Counted from the stretch's first letter, positions 52,572 through 61,740 are shown. The stretch is 64,000 nt of DNA from Mucilaginibacter geliditolerans (GCF_014200495.1 NZ_JACHBY010000001.1:124001-188000), one strand, 5' to 3'. The notes: generated by a model from the sequence alone, not told the origin. Translations and numbers: made by a program.

Positions 52572-52617
52572 AATAAAGAAAAGCGCCCCGATATTTATCA
52601 GGGCGCTTTTCTTTATT
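52572..52617. terminator. Strong bidirectional terminator between Spy-like gene and bioF
   Basis: AATAAAGAAAAGCGCCC (52572-52588) pairs perfectly over 17 bp with GGGCGCTTTTCTTTATT (52601-52617). It ends the Spy-like transcript on the minus strand and sits directly ahead of bioF. Confidence 0.85.
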
Positions 52618-52640
52618 AAATTAGTCTTTGGCCGGGATGG

Positions 52641-52991
52641 TTAGTTACCACCACCGCCACCTCCGCCATTTTGCATTTTGGCGCGCATATCATCCATCAT
52701 TTTTTTATAAGCCACTTGCTGATCAGGAGTAAGTACTGCCTGAACTTTGTCATTTGTAGCCGTCATGATAGGGCGCATAGCTGATCTATCGCCGCCTGCT
52801 TTCATTACGCTATCTCTTTTTGCAGCAGCATCTTTATAAATGACAAGTATTTTAGATGATTGATCATCTGTTAAATTTAACTTGGTTTTCAATGCTGCAA
52901 CCCTGTCCTCAGGACTCATACGCATACCTTGTGCGCGACTTACTGCTGTAATTCCGATAAGGAAACAACAGATTAACAAAAATTTTTTCAT
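52641..52991 (-). CDS. Small periplasmic Spy/CpxP-like protein
   Basis: 116 residues with signal peptide (FLLICCFLIGITAVSRAQ). VAALKTKLNLTDDQSSKILVIY and VQAVLTPDQQVAYKKMMDDMRAK match the LTxxQ repeats of Spy-like periplasmic proteins. A run of glycines ends the protein. Chaperone or envelope-stress role is inferred from the family. Confidence 0.75.
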   Translation of the reverse strand: MKKFLLICCFLIGITAVSRAQGMRMSPEDRVAALKTKLNLTDDQSSKILVIYKDAAAKRDSVMKAGGDRSAMRPIMTATNDKVQAVLTPDQQVAYKKMMDDMRAKMQNGGGGGGGN

Positions 52992-53074
52992 CTTAGTTTT
53001 TTTAAGTTTTTAATAAGTATAAGATAAAGATAGGCTGTTATGGTTTAATAACAACCTTGTAACTTAATTGTTGC

Positions 53075-53158
53075 AGCCCCCTAACCCCCTAAAGGGGGAA
53101 TTTTAAACTTAATTTCTGCTTGTTTTAAATAACTCCCCCTTTAGGGGGCTGGGGGGCT
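53075..53158. repeat. C/G-run inverted repeat AGCCCCCTAACCCCCTAAAG type
   Basis: Left arm 53075-53100 (AGCCCCCTAACCCCCTAAAG, GGGGGAA) faces right arm 53134-53158 (CTCCCCCTTTAGGGGGCTGG, GGGGCT). The right end overlaps the stop codon of the XRE/S24 gene by 2 nt. This sequence type recurs widely in Bacteroidota genomes (recollection, not checked). Confidence 0.75.
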
Positions 53159-53924
53159 AATTACTCCCTTGTTGCAGTTTCGATATTGAACGCTGCATCT
53201 GGGCCATCATGGTAGTCAGGCTTTCCATGGTTGGCTCTGGGGTAGGGAGCGGCATGTGGGTAGAGATGTAGGCCTTAGCTTTCCATATTTCTAAAATATC
53301 TTCGCCATTAATATCGTAAGGCTCATAAACCGGGTTATCTGATATCAGCTTCAGCTTTTTATTTTCTTTAAATTTATTGCCGATGCGTTTGTAAACCACA
53401 CCGTCGCTTTTTGAAATGATTACATAAGTTTCAGCTGGTTTTACATCGCCCCAGTTTTCCATGTATTCACCTATTATAATAGTGCCTGAAATTAAGGGTA
53501 ACATGGAGTCACCTTTTATTTCAAATGCCCTGAAAGTTCCCTGCTTAAACATAGGCAGATAGAACTTAGGCAGCTGCGCGACATATTCCGGATCGGCATA
53601 GCCATTCAGGTAGCCTGCGCTTGCTTTCATGGGCACAAGCTCTATATTTTCATTATCATCCTTATCAACAGAAATGCTCAGGATACGAAGATTGCCTTTT
53701 GGTGCGGGCGCCCATTTCTCATTTATCGTCTCTTTTATAAAATCATCAAGGCTGATCTCGAAGAAAGATGCTATTACTTTTAGTAATTCATACTTCGGTT
53801 CGGCTCTTTCTTCTTCGTAGGCACCCACAAGTGAACGTTTTATACCTACCTGATCTGCAAACTGTTGCTGTGTTAAACCCTTCTTTTTACGGAGAAATTT
53901 AATATTTGATGAAATAATTGACAT
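53157..53924 (-). CDS. XRE-family regulator with S24 (LexA/CI-like) domain
   Basis: 256 residues from ATG 53924. HTH: IKFLRKKKGLTQQQFADQVGIKRSLVGAYEEERAEPKYELLKVIASFF. C-terminal S24-like fold with Ser in GDSMLPLISGTIIIGEY and Lys in SDGVVYKRI, the LexA-type Ser-Lys pair. Whether it self-cleaves is unclear: an Ala-Gly-like site (MKASAGYLNG) lies between the domains. Probably autoregulated through the half-sites in the divergent intergenic region. Confidence 0.88.
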   Translation of the reverse strand: MSIISSNIKFLRKKKGLTQQQFADQVGIKRSLVGAYEEERAEPKYELLKVIASFFEISLDDFIKETINEKWAPAPKGNLRILSISVDKDDNENIELVPMKASAGYLNGYADPEYVAQLPKFYLPMFKQGTFRAFEIKGDSMLPLISGTIIIGEYMENWGDVKPAETYVIISKSDGVVYKRIGNKFKENKKLKLISDNPVYEPYDINGEDILEIWKAKAYISTHMPLPTPEPTMESLTTMMAQMQRSISKLQQGSN

Positions 53925-53935
53925 AAAATTTGGAA

Positions 53936-53979
53936 TTGCTAAAATTATTAGTAATTTTATGCTCATAAAGTTAGTAATT
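53936..53979. promoter_or_regulatory. Three TTAGTAA-type half-sites in the XRE/GIY-YIG-like divergent region
   Basis: TTGCTAA-AATTA-TTAGTAA (53936-53954) is a near-perfect inverted repeat and a further TTAGTAATT occurs at 53971-53979; the TTAGTAATT copies are 23 bp apart. The arrangement would suit binding by the adjacent XRE regulator. Confidence 0.45.
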
Positions 53980-54007
53980 ATTTTTTAAACACCAAATTTA
54001 TTCTCAG

Positions 54008-54367
54008 ATGAAACGGTTTATCTATATTATCACAGACAGAAACAGGAAGAATTTACATGTAGGATTATGTTCAGATCTGCTAAAAACGTTGAATTTTTAT
54101 ACACAAATGCCAACCTTGTTTTTCGACAGCGCGCAGCAACTAAACCGTTTAGTATATTTTGAAGAGATCAATACTGAAGAGCAGGCAATGGAGCGTTTTA
54201 AATATGTAAGCACATTCACCCGGGCCCAGAAAGAAAAAATGATCAGACCCGTTAATCCTGATTGGGTAGATCTGACCATTGGCTTGAATATTGAAAGTAA
54301 CTTACGTACCAGACCGCATATGCGCCCATCAGTAAGTGCTTTAAGAAAAGCGGTTACTTCGTTTTAA
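54008..54367 (+). CDS. Degenerate GIY-YIG superfamily protein
   Basis: 119 residues. The outline KRFIYIITDRNRKNLHVGLCSDLLKTLNFY ... LVYFEEINTEEQAMERFKYVSTFTRAQKEKMIRPVNPDWVDL follows the COG2827 GIY-YIG layout, but the GIY and YIG motifs read FIYIIT and HVG and the helix after them lacks the usual catalytic Arg. So nuclease activity is doubtful. It is divergent from the XRE/S24 gene and overlaps the msrB 3' end by 14 nt. Confidence 0.72.
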   Translation: MKRFIYIITDRNRKNLHVGLCSDLLKTLNFYTQMPTLFFDSAQQLNRLVYFEEINTEEQAMERFKYVSTFTRAQKEKMIRPVNPDWVDLTIGLNIESNLRTRPHMRPSVSALRKAVTSF

Positions 54368-54842
54368 CGAAAATAAGCGCGCCTGAATTCATGCAGTAAC
54401 GTTTGCCGCCGCGGTTAACAGGTCCGTCATCAAAAACGTGCCCAAGGTGTAAACCTGTACTTTTTTCGATCACTTCATCGCGCGACATGCCGTAACTGTT
54501 ATCTTTTACGATCTCAATTTTACTCATATCTGCAGGCTTTACAAAACTTGGCCAGCCTGTGCCACTATCAAATTTATCCTCCGAGCGAAACAGTATCTCG
54601 CCGGTAGCAGCGCTTTTATAATAACCTTTTTCAAAATTCTCATCATATTCATTATGAAAAGGAGGTTCTGTTCCTCTTTCAACCATTATAAAGTACTGAT
54701 TTGGTGTAAGGATCTTTTTCCACTCGGCATCTGTTTTTGCCATGGGCCTTTTTTCCTTTTTATCGTTTTGCGCGTTAATGTTCTGCCAGCTGAAGAGGGC
54801 TATTATACCCAACAGCATTATAGATAAGATTGACTTTTTCAT
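54354..54842 (-). CDS. msrB: Exported peptide-methionine (R)-S-oxide reductase MsrB
   Basis: 162 residues with signal peptide (ILSIMLLGIIALFSWQNINAQ). FRSEDKFDSGTGWPSFVKP, LHLGHVFDDGP and catalytic Cys in KRYCMNSGALIF. The two CxxC zinc pairs are replaced (YKSAATGE; EKSTGL), so it belongs to the zinc-free type. It repairs R-methionine sulfoxide in periplasmic proteins. Confidence 0.92.
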   Translation of the reverse strand: MKKSILSIMLLGIIALFSWQNINAQNDKKEKRPMAKTDAEWKKILTPNQYFIMVERGTEPPFHNEYDENFEKGYYKSAATGEILFRSEDKFDSGTGWPSFVKPADMSKIEIVKDNSYGMSRDEVIEKSTGLHLGHVFDDGPVNRGGKRYCMNSGALIFVKTK

Positions 54843-54953
54843 TTTTGTATTCCTTTTAGTTTAAACAGCATACAATGCATATGTTGTACTTTTACCTCTT
54901 TAGTCTAAAATTACGTAGTATCCTTACAAAAAGATTGTCATAATAGGGTTAGT

Positions 54954-55517
54954 TTAAGCTGGTGGTTTCAATGGAAACAGTGTAGCAGTGATTATATCTA
55001 AAATGCCATTTTTTTGCTGGATATCAAATATACTGATGATGCTTTGGCCGCCATTCATATCTGTTAAAACTATATTACGGTTAGCATCAATAGTTGCTGT
55101 AAGCGTACCCGAGAGGGTGTTTAAAATAGCCTGACCATGATTTTTACGTATCAGGTTTAGTACATCTTTTGAAGTAAATCTTCCCTTAACGATATAGCAT
55201 TTTAATACAGCTGCCAGTTGCCATTTATGTTCAGGCTTGCTAAGAGCATTGTAAAAACTATCCAGTTTTACAATTCCATTATTATCAGGTGCAAATATTG
55301 TTATAGGCCCTATGCTTTTTATAGTATCAATTAAACCACTATAATTTAAAAATTCAGCAAATTTACTTAGCCGTTTTATTTTCGATATGCTTTCTATGAT
55401 ATCGTCTGTTGATCTTATTGCTGTACCATCAATCGACCTTTTTAAGGTATCTGTTTTCTGAGCGAACAGCAAAGTTGTATTTACAATAAACAAAAGTAGT
55501 AAGATTGATTTTTTCAT
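54954..55517 (-). CDS. Secreted fasciclin-domain protein
   Basis: 187 residues from ATG 55517, giving signal peptide ILLLLFIVNTTLLFAQ. The FAS1 domain has FAEFLNYSGLIDTIKSIGPITIFAPDNNGI, then VLKCYIVKGRFTSKDVL and a final ILDIITATLFP. Adhesion or matrix role inferred from the family. Located between msrB and the large protease/beta-barrel gene. Confidence 0.88.
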   Translation of the reverse strand: MKKSILLLLFIVNTTLLFAQKTDTLKRSIDGTAIRSTDDIIESISKIKRLSKFAEFLNYSGLIDTIKSIGPITIFAPDNNGIVKLDSFYNALSKPEHKWQLAAVLKCYIVKGRFTSKDVLNLIRKNHGQAILNTLSGTLTATIDANRNIVLTDMNGGQSIISIFDIQQKNGILDIITATLFPLKPPA

Positions 55518-55568
55518 GTTTGCGAGAATTATAACAAAAACCAAATTAATGGTAATCGGTTTTATTAT

Positions 55569-58500
55569 TTACCAACCCGGTGTAAAGCCTAAACCAAATA
55601 CGGGTTTACTTACATCATCGCGATTGAACGGAAATGCCAGATATGGCTCCAGAATAAAAGCGCCGAAAAAATTTACCCGTAACGATATACCCGCGCTCAG
55701 TGCTGGCACACGCTGAATAGGGCCACCTTGTGCATCAGTACCGATAATACTTGGTGTGGTTCTCCCCAGATCTATCTGATCGCCATGATTCCAGGCTAAA
55801 CCCGCATCAAAAAAAGCATTCAGATCAGAAAAAAAGAATTTAGATTTTATCTGCGCCAATTTTTCGGGTCCTGTAAAAGGCAGTCTAACCTCAAAGCTTG
55901 CCACGGCTATGCGGCTGCCGGATAATTGATCGATAGTAAAGCCATTACTAGGCTTGCCGGTTCCATTATAAAAAGTTTGCGCTTCATAACCACGTATTAA
56001 AAACGGATAACCTACATATAAGGGATAAAGTCCGTTAGCATCACCTAAACGGGCATAACCATATAGCCTGGCTGCAAAGGTTACCGGTGCGGCGCGCAAA
56101 TATCCTCTCAGGTCAATGGTCGGGTCAAAAAACTTGTAAGTGCCCACATTATATTCAGCCTCAATGCGGTAACGGTAGCCACTTAGTGGTGCCGCCACTC
56201 CGAAAAATGAATTATCGCCAATTATGGAGGTATTTAACTGGTAAAGTGTAAAGGGTACTAATTGTGTGGCCAAATTATCAGGATCGGCATTATAGGCTGA
56301 GTTAGAGATATGTGAATGGTTGGAGGTTAGGTAATGACCCAATGTATCATACAGTGTATTATACCTATCCACCCGGTAATAATACCTTGATGCACCAGCA
56401 CCAAATTCCAAACGGGTTTTTCTTGAAAAAGGATAGGAGGTAAATACACTAGCCTGATCTTCAAACACACGGATCAGGTCATACCTTTCATTAATGGCAG
56501 GTATAGTTGTTGTTCCGTTATTATAAGTTGTACTTACATTATTATAATTAGCATACTGATATGGTATATGCGACAAGCCGAAGCCAAAATTCCAACGACC
56601 GGTTTGCTTAATATAAATTACCTGCGCGCCAAAATCATAAATCTCGCCATTTATTGCTGCTCCGGCATATATTTGGTTTCGTCCTAATATATCACTAAAT
56701 ACGCCTTGTATGCCACTTGCCAAACCTGTACCAAATGAACTTACACCAACGCCAACGCCACTGCTCGCCAAATAATCAAGCTTAAACATGGGTTTGTAAG
56801 GTATGCTATGCACTGAATCCGTCGGGATGCGTGGATAGACCAGAAAATTATTTAAGTTGGCATTAATAAGGTTTACACCTACAGCACGTGCCGGCGGAAG
56901 TAAGCCAGCATCGGTATTAATATAAGTACTGTCAACCTGCTTGCCGGTAAATTCACTCGCTTTGGCATTGTAAAGCGAATATTTTTGAGCACGGTAATAG
57001 GAGTATACAATATCATTATTATTGGAGATGCTTAAAGCAGGGGAGTACTCCGTAATACCGCTGATACCGGTAAACAAGTTGGTCATCTGTTCAAGTTTGC
57101 CATTGCTTAAAGTATAACGGTACATATTACGGAATCCATCCTGGTTCGATAAAAAGTAGATCTGCGTACCGTCCGACGAGTATTGCGGGTTAAGGTTATT
57201 TGCCCCGTTAAATACTTTAATATCGGTTATTTTTCCGGTAGCCAAATCCAACTCCGCCAGGTTAAAGGTGATATCCTGGCCTAGCGACTTGTCATAAGTA
57301 GTTCTGTCACTTGCAAAAACAATCTTTTTACCGTCACGCGAGAAACTTGGCTGATAATCGGAATATTTATCGTTGGTAAGCTGTGTTATTTTTTTAGTAT
57401 CAAAGTGGTACAGGTATAAATCTCCCTGGCCTTCGGATAATCCCTGGAAAACGATACTCTTACCATCCGGTGACCATGACAGGTTACTGAATTGCTCCGC
57501 TTTTTCCATCGAAATATCCTGCACTACACGGCCACTTGGGATTTCAACAACCAGCATACGGTTGCGACCTTTATTAAACACGCTGAAGGCAAACTCTTTA
57601 CTATCCGGCGACCACGCACCTGCCGATTCGATGAAATTGAATTCATCAACGTGGTTACTGGATACCTTGCTGGTTAGCTTTCGTATTATAGTCCCGGTTT
57701 TGGCATCCGCCAGATAAAGATCAATGGTAAACAGGTTCTTCTCCGATAAAAATGCCAGATATTTCCCATCAGGACTGATAGCAGGAGCAAGGTTCATCTT
57801 CCCTGAATTTTTATCGCTGATGATCTGATGACCAATTGGCTTTTGCACAGTATCCTTTAAAAAAGGACGATATGTAGCCTCAATTGAGTTTTTCCATAAG
57901 TTCGACAGCGTTTTATCATTATACCCAAACGTGCGCCTGATACCGTATTCCAATCCGAATTTGGCTGTGTTTTTAAAGAATGGTACAATAACCGTATCGC
58001 CATAAGTTGAACCTATAAATGACCAGAATGCCTCGCCATAACGATATGGGAAGTATTTATTGGTTTCAGTAAGATCCTTTATGGTAGGGATATCATGATT
58101 TAAATAGGCATCACGCATCCACATAGCGGTATAAGAGTCTTTTTTACCTAATGAAAGGTATTCGGCCATACCTTCTACCATCCACGATGGTAAATTGGTA
58201 ATATTATCAAGATTGGTAGAATCCCGCCCTTCCAATAAATGATATTGGAACGCGTGCACCATTTCGTGCCCGATAACATGCCTGGTGGTTTGGTTGGTTT
58301 CCATAACAGGCATTACTATGCGGTTCTTTAAACCTTCGGTAACACCACCTGTACCTACATCAATCTCGCCGTCAATGGCTGTTGTTTGCTGAAAATCGGG
58401 ATGGTTAGCATAAAGAATAATAGGGTTAGGCTTTTTAAATGTATCCCTGAAAACCTGCTGATGTAAAGTATACCAAAGCTCACTTTCCTGCGCAAAACGT

Positions 58501-58706
58501 TTAATCATACTATCATTTTTAAGGTAATAGTAGATCTCAAAATGGGGGGTGCGGTAAACCTTGAATTTAAGGTTTTTATACCGCACCTTGTTTTGTCCGA
58601 AATATTGTGCCTTAGCGCGCTGGCTGAACAACAGAGTACCTAGTAAGCAAATTGCTATTGCTGAATATCTTTTTACTTTATTTAAGCAAGGGTAAAATCT
58701 ATTCAT
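55569..58706 (-). CDS. Metalloprotease-like / TolB-repeat / outer-membrane beta-barrel protein
   Basis: 1045 residues with signal peptide. Residues about 45-280: gluzincin domain with HVIGHEMVHAFQYHL (HExxH) and downstream EGMAEYLS. Residues about 300-590: six or so PD40/TolB propeller repeats (APAISPDGKYLAFLS, AWSPDSKEFAFS, SWSPDGKSIVFQG, SFSRDGKKIVFASDRT, QYSSDGTQIYFLS). Residues 640-1045: Tyr/Gly-rich strands ending FGLGFTPGW, as in a surface-antigen (BamA-like) barrel, with SRIAVASFEVRLPFTGPEKL. Such proteins are fixed in the outer membrane; substrate unknown. Confidence 0.85.
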   Translation of the reverse strand: MNRFYPCLNKVKRYSAIAICLLGTLLFSQRAKAQYFGQNKVRYKNLKFKVYRTPHFEIYYYLKNDSMIKRFAQESELWYTLHQQVFRDTFKKPNPIILYANHPDFQQTTAIDGEIDVGTGGVTEGLKNRIVMPVMETNQTTRHVIGHEMVHAFQYHLLEGRDSTNLDNITNLPSWMVEGMAEYLSLGKKDSYTAMWMRDAYLNHDIPTIKDLTETNKYFPYRYGEAFWSFIGSTYGDTVIVPFFKNTAKFGLEYGIRRTFGYNDKTLSNLWKNSIEATYRPFLKDTVQKPIGHQIISDKNSGKMNLAPAISPDGKYLAFLSEKNLFTIDLYLADAKTGTIIRKLTSKVSSNHVDEFNFIESAGAWSPDSKEFAFSVFNKGRNRMLVVEIPSGRVVQDISMEKAEQFSNLSWSPDGKSIVFQGLSEGQGDLYLYHFDTKKITQLTNDKYSDYQPSFSRDGKKIVFASDRTTYDKSLGQDITFNLAELDLATGKITDIKVFNGANNLNPQYSSDGTQIYFLSNQDGFRNMYRYTLSNGKLEQMTNLFTGISGITEYSPALSISNNNDIVYSYYRAQKYSLYNAKASEFTGKQVDSTYINTDAGLLPPARAVGVNLINANLNNFLVYPRIPTDSVHSIPYKPMFKLDYLASSGVGVGVSSFGTGLASGIQGVFSDILGRNQIYAGAAINGEIYDFGAQVIYIKQTGRWNFGFGLSHIPYQYANYNNVSTTYNNGTTTIPAINERYDLIRVFEDQASVFTSYPFSRKTRLEFGAGASRYYYRVDRYNTLYDTLGHYLTSNHSHISNSAYNADPDNLATQLVPFTLYQLNTSIIGDNSFFGVAAPLSGYRYRIEAEYNVGTYKFFDPTIDLRGYLRAAPVTFAARLYGYARLGDANGLYPLYVGYPFLIRGYEAQTFYNGTGKPSNGFTIDQLSGSRIAVASFEVRLPFTGPEKLAQIKSKFFFSDLNAFFDAGLAWNHGDQIDLGRTTPSIIGTDAQGGPIQRVPALSAGISLRVNFFGAFILEPYLAFPFNRDDVSKPVFGLGFTPGW

Positions 58707-58760
58707 ATTTTCCAGGTATCAATTGTGTTGACTTAGCGCAATTAAATTACATATTTTTTA

Positions 58761-61100
58761 TCAATCTCCCTGTCCGGGTGGTTTACTTTCAGGTTTATCC
58801 TGCGATGGTGTTTTTACCGCAGGTACTGTCAATGTTGTATCAGCAGGTGTGTCACCCAAACTATCTGTTTCAGTTGTATCAGCTGAGATCCTTGGCGACG
58901 GGCAATCATATTCCTTGGTGATCTTTACCCATGGTTTAGGGAATGGCCCCGGGGTATAGCCTGATTTTGGATCAGCATAAACTTTCTCCATAAACCTTGC
59001 AAAAATTGGCAGCGCTGTATGCGAACCTTCACCGGTCTCTGAATCTTTAAAGTGAACGCTGCGGTCATCGGCACCAACCCAAACACCGGTAACCAAATCT
59101 TTGGTAATACCCATATACCAGCCATCAACATAATGTGATGATGTACCAGTTTTACCACCGATTTGATTGCTCTCCTTTTTCCATAACCCAGGGTATTCCC
59201 ACAAAGCCTGCGAGGTACCACCCGGTTCTTCCATACCCCCTCTGAACATATAGAGCATCAGCCACGCGGTTTCTTCGCTTAAAACCTTTTCAGTTTTTAG
59301 AGTAAATTCCTGTAATACATTGCCATCTTGATCAGTGATCTTAGTTACCAGCAACGGATCTATCTTTGACCCTTTATTCAGGAATGTGCTATACGCACGT
59401 ACCATTTCATAAACAGACACATCATTTGAACCCAATGATACCGAAGGCACCGATTTCAGCGGACTTTCAATACCCAGTTTGTGCGCGTATTGCACAATCT
59501 TATCCCAGCCAACCTGCTCGGTTAACTGCGCGGTAATTGAATTTACTGATTTACCCATAGCCCAGCGTAATGACATCTCCTGATAACTAAAACGGAAGTC
59601 GGCGTTGTTTGGTTGCCACACCTCTTGTTTTCCGTTATCAACATATTTTATGGTTACAGGTTTGTCGGTAAATTTATCGCAAGGGGTAAAGCCATTATCC
59701 AGGGCGGTTACATAAGCAAATGGCTTAAATGTTGATCCTGCCTGGCGTTTTGCCTGGTTTACGTGGTCATAATTAAAGTATTTATAATCAATACCGCCAA
59801 CCCAGTCTTTTATCATTCCGGTTGATGGTTCAATGGTCATCATACCTGTATTTAAGATACGGGCATAGTATCGGATAGAATCCACACTGGAGAAGGTAGT
59901 ATCTTTTTCACCGTTCCAGGTAAATACTTTCATTCTCTTTTTAGTTTCGAAGTATTTTTTGATCTGTACTGAATCGCCGTGGAACTTCCTGTCCAGGATT
60001 TTATAAATAGGCAGGTTTTCTTCAGATTTCAGTACAAAATCCTTGATCTCGTTACCACTAAAATCGCGCCATGGGTTTTTGCTACCCCATACATTATCAA
60101 AACGCTTTTGCAGCATCTTCATTTTTTCAGCAACCGCTTCTTCTGCGTATTGTTGCAGGCGTGAATCGATAGTAGTGTAAATCTTTAAGCCATCAGTATA
60201 AAGATCATAATCGTTATCCTTTAACCATTTTTTAAGCCACCTTTCTACCGCTTCGCGCAGGTAGGAGTCTCCATTTGATTCATCGTCAACATAGCTTAAA
60301 TTAAGGCCAATAGGTTTAGCCATATTGGCATCATAATCAGCTTTATTTAAATAACCATTCTTTTCCATCTGGCTTAAAACAGTATTACGCCTGTCTAACG
60401 AACGATCGGGATTATTAATAGGGTTATAGGTTGATGTAGCTTTAAGCATACCTATCAATGTGGCAGCTTCGGCTGGGTTAACCTGATCGGGCGTTTTATC
60501 AAAATACTTCAGTGTAGCTGTTTTTATACCGAACGTATTATTGCCGAACGGCACAGTATTCAGGTAAAGCGTAAGTATTTCCTGTTTTGAATAAACGTGT
60601 TCAATTTTAAATGCGGTAAGCCATTCCTTACACTTATACACCAGTGTACGTATAAAAGGAACATGCTTTATAAAGCCTTGCGATTTCTTTTTACGCGTTT
60701 CGAAAAGGTTTTTTGCCAATTGCTGGGTTATGGTGCTACCACCACGTTTATCGCCTTTGGCGGTTGACAGTATACTTGTAAAAAAGGAGTAAAAATCAAC
60801 TCCGTGGTGGTGGTAAAAGCGAACATCCTCAGTTGCAATTAAGGCATTTACCAGGTTTGGTGATATCTTATTAAATTCAACAGGGGAGCGGTTTTCCCGG
60901 TAGTATTGGCCTATCAGTTTTCCATCAGCTGTATATACCTGCGATCCTACCGACATGGATGGGTTTCTAATATCCTGCATATCAGGAGAGTATCCAAAAA
61001 GATTGAGGAAGTTTAATTCTATTGCACAGAAAAACAGAATTACAAAATAGATAAAAATAACAAAATACCTGAGAAATCGGTTTTTAATACGTCTGAACAT
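58761..61100 (-). CDS. Penicillin-binding protein 1A, bifunctional
   Basis: 779 residues. One N-terminal membrane helix; GT51 domain with ATEDVRFYHHHGVD (catalytic Glu), GGSTITQQLAKNLF, EILTLYLNTVPFGNNTFGI; transpeptidase with SxxK in GSTFKPFAYV, SxN in GKSVNSITAQL and KTG in GGKTGTSS. Makes and cross-links peptidoglycan. Acidic/proline C-terminal tail (TTETDSLGDTPADTTLT). Confidence 0.95.
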   Translation of the reverse strand: MFRRIKNRFLRYFVIFIYFVILFFCAIELNFLNLFGYSPDMQDIRNPSMSVGSQVYTADGKLIGQYYRENRSPVEFNKISPNLVNALIATEDVRFYHHHGVDFYSFFTSILSTAKGDKRGGSTITQQLAKNLFETRKKKSQGFIKHVPFIRTLVYKCKEWLTAFKIEHVYSKQEILTLYLNTVPFGNNTFGIKTATLKYFDKTPDQVNPAEAATLIGMLKATSTYNPINNPDRSLDRRNTVLSQMEKNGYLNKADYDANMAKPIGLNLSYVDDESNGDSYLREAVERWLKKWLKDNDYDLYTDGLKIYTTIDSRLQQYAEEAVAEKMKMLQKRFDNVWGSKNPWRDFSGNEIKDFVLKSEENLPIYKILDRKFHGDSVQIKKYFETKKRMKVFTWNGEKDTTFSSVDSIRYYARILNTGMMTIEPSTGMIKDWVGGIDYKYFNYDHVNQAKRQAGSTFKPFAYVTALDNGFTPCDKFTDKPVTIKYVDNGKQEVWQPNNADFRFSYQEMSLRWAMGKSVNSITAQLTEQVGWDKIVQYAHKLGIESPLKSVPSVSLGSNDVSVYEMVRAYSTFLNKGSKIDPLLVTKITDQDGNVLQEFTLKTEKVLSEETAWLMLYMFRGGMEEPGGTSQALWEYPGLWKKESNQIGGKTGTSSHYVDGWYMGITKDLVTGVWVGADDRSVHFKDSETGEGSHTALPIFARFMEKVYADPKSGYTPGPFPKPWVKITKEYDCPSPRISADTTETDSLGDTPADTTLTVPAVKTPSQDKPESKPPGQGD

Positions 61101-61209
61101 GGGCGTAAAGATGTAAAATTATGGCTCTAAATCATAGCCGTGTAAACAAAAATTAACAACGTAAATTCGGCAGCGAAATTTCATGAGGGCTAATAAATCT
61201 CGTTAAGGT

Positions 61210-61557
61210 TTACTTTTTGTGCTTTGGTTTTGAGGCTTTGGCGAATTTATTAAACGCAAGCGAATTATTTATCCAGTAATCAAAATCCGACCTTTTTTGA
61301 AGTACATCTTCGCTAACATACACAAAACCTTTCATTGTTCGGCCATTATTAACCATAGTATGGGTGCCGTCTTTTTCAAGAGCTTCTTCAAATATTTCAG
61401 GGCCAACCCGGCATAAAAGATTATCATCACTTATGCAAATACACATTTTACCATTCACCATAAAGCAAACCCCACGGAACATTTTCTTCTCTTCAACATC
61501 CGGCAGGTCAGCAAAAGCTTCTCTTATAATATTAGTTAGGCGCTCACTATAAGCCAT
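61210..61557 (-). CDS. TfoX/Sxy N-terminal-domain protein
   Basis: 115 residues: LTNIIREAFADLPDVEEKKMFRGVCFMVNGKMCICISDDNLLCRVGPE and a KGFVYVSEDVL segment are TfoX-N. In gammaproteobacteria the domain is part of a competence regulator; stand-alone copies have no proven role. Confidence 0.88.
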   Translation of the reverse strand: MAYSERLTNIIREAFADLPDVEEKKMFRGVCFMVNGKMCICISDDNLLCRVGPEIFEEALEKDGTHTMVNNGRTMKGFVYVSEDVLQKRSDFDYWINNSLAFNKFAKASKPKHKK

Positions 61558-61606
61558 GGTTTATAAGTTCGTTTTTCAAATATAATAATTAAAACTTACT
61601 CCGTAT

Positions 61607-61626
61607 AGACACAACACTTTGCGTCT
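61607..61626. repeat. Palindrome AGACACAA-CACT-TTGCGTCT
   Basis: A single unit of the GAGACRCAA palindrome family also seen at 43426-43489 and 63724-63786. Confidence 0.6.
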
Positions 61627-61732
61627 CACTCTTGATATAGTAGAATAAAAACTTTGCATTTTCATTTTTTTGATCCCATGTTAAGCTAATATTAAATTAT
61701 TCTATTTATCCCATGGATGTAATAGTCTTTAT

Positions 61733-61740
61733 TATATTTG
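61733..61740 (+). promoter_or_regulatory. -7 element TATATTTG upstream of the PAP2/haloperoxidase-like gene
   Basis: Exact TAnnTTTG match, 41 nt before the ATG at 61782. No clear -33 TTG. Confidence 0.45.
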
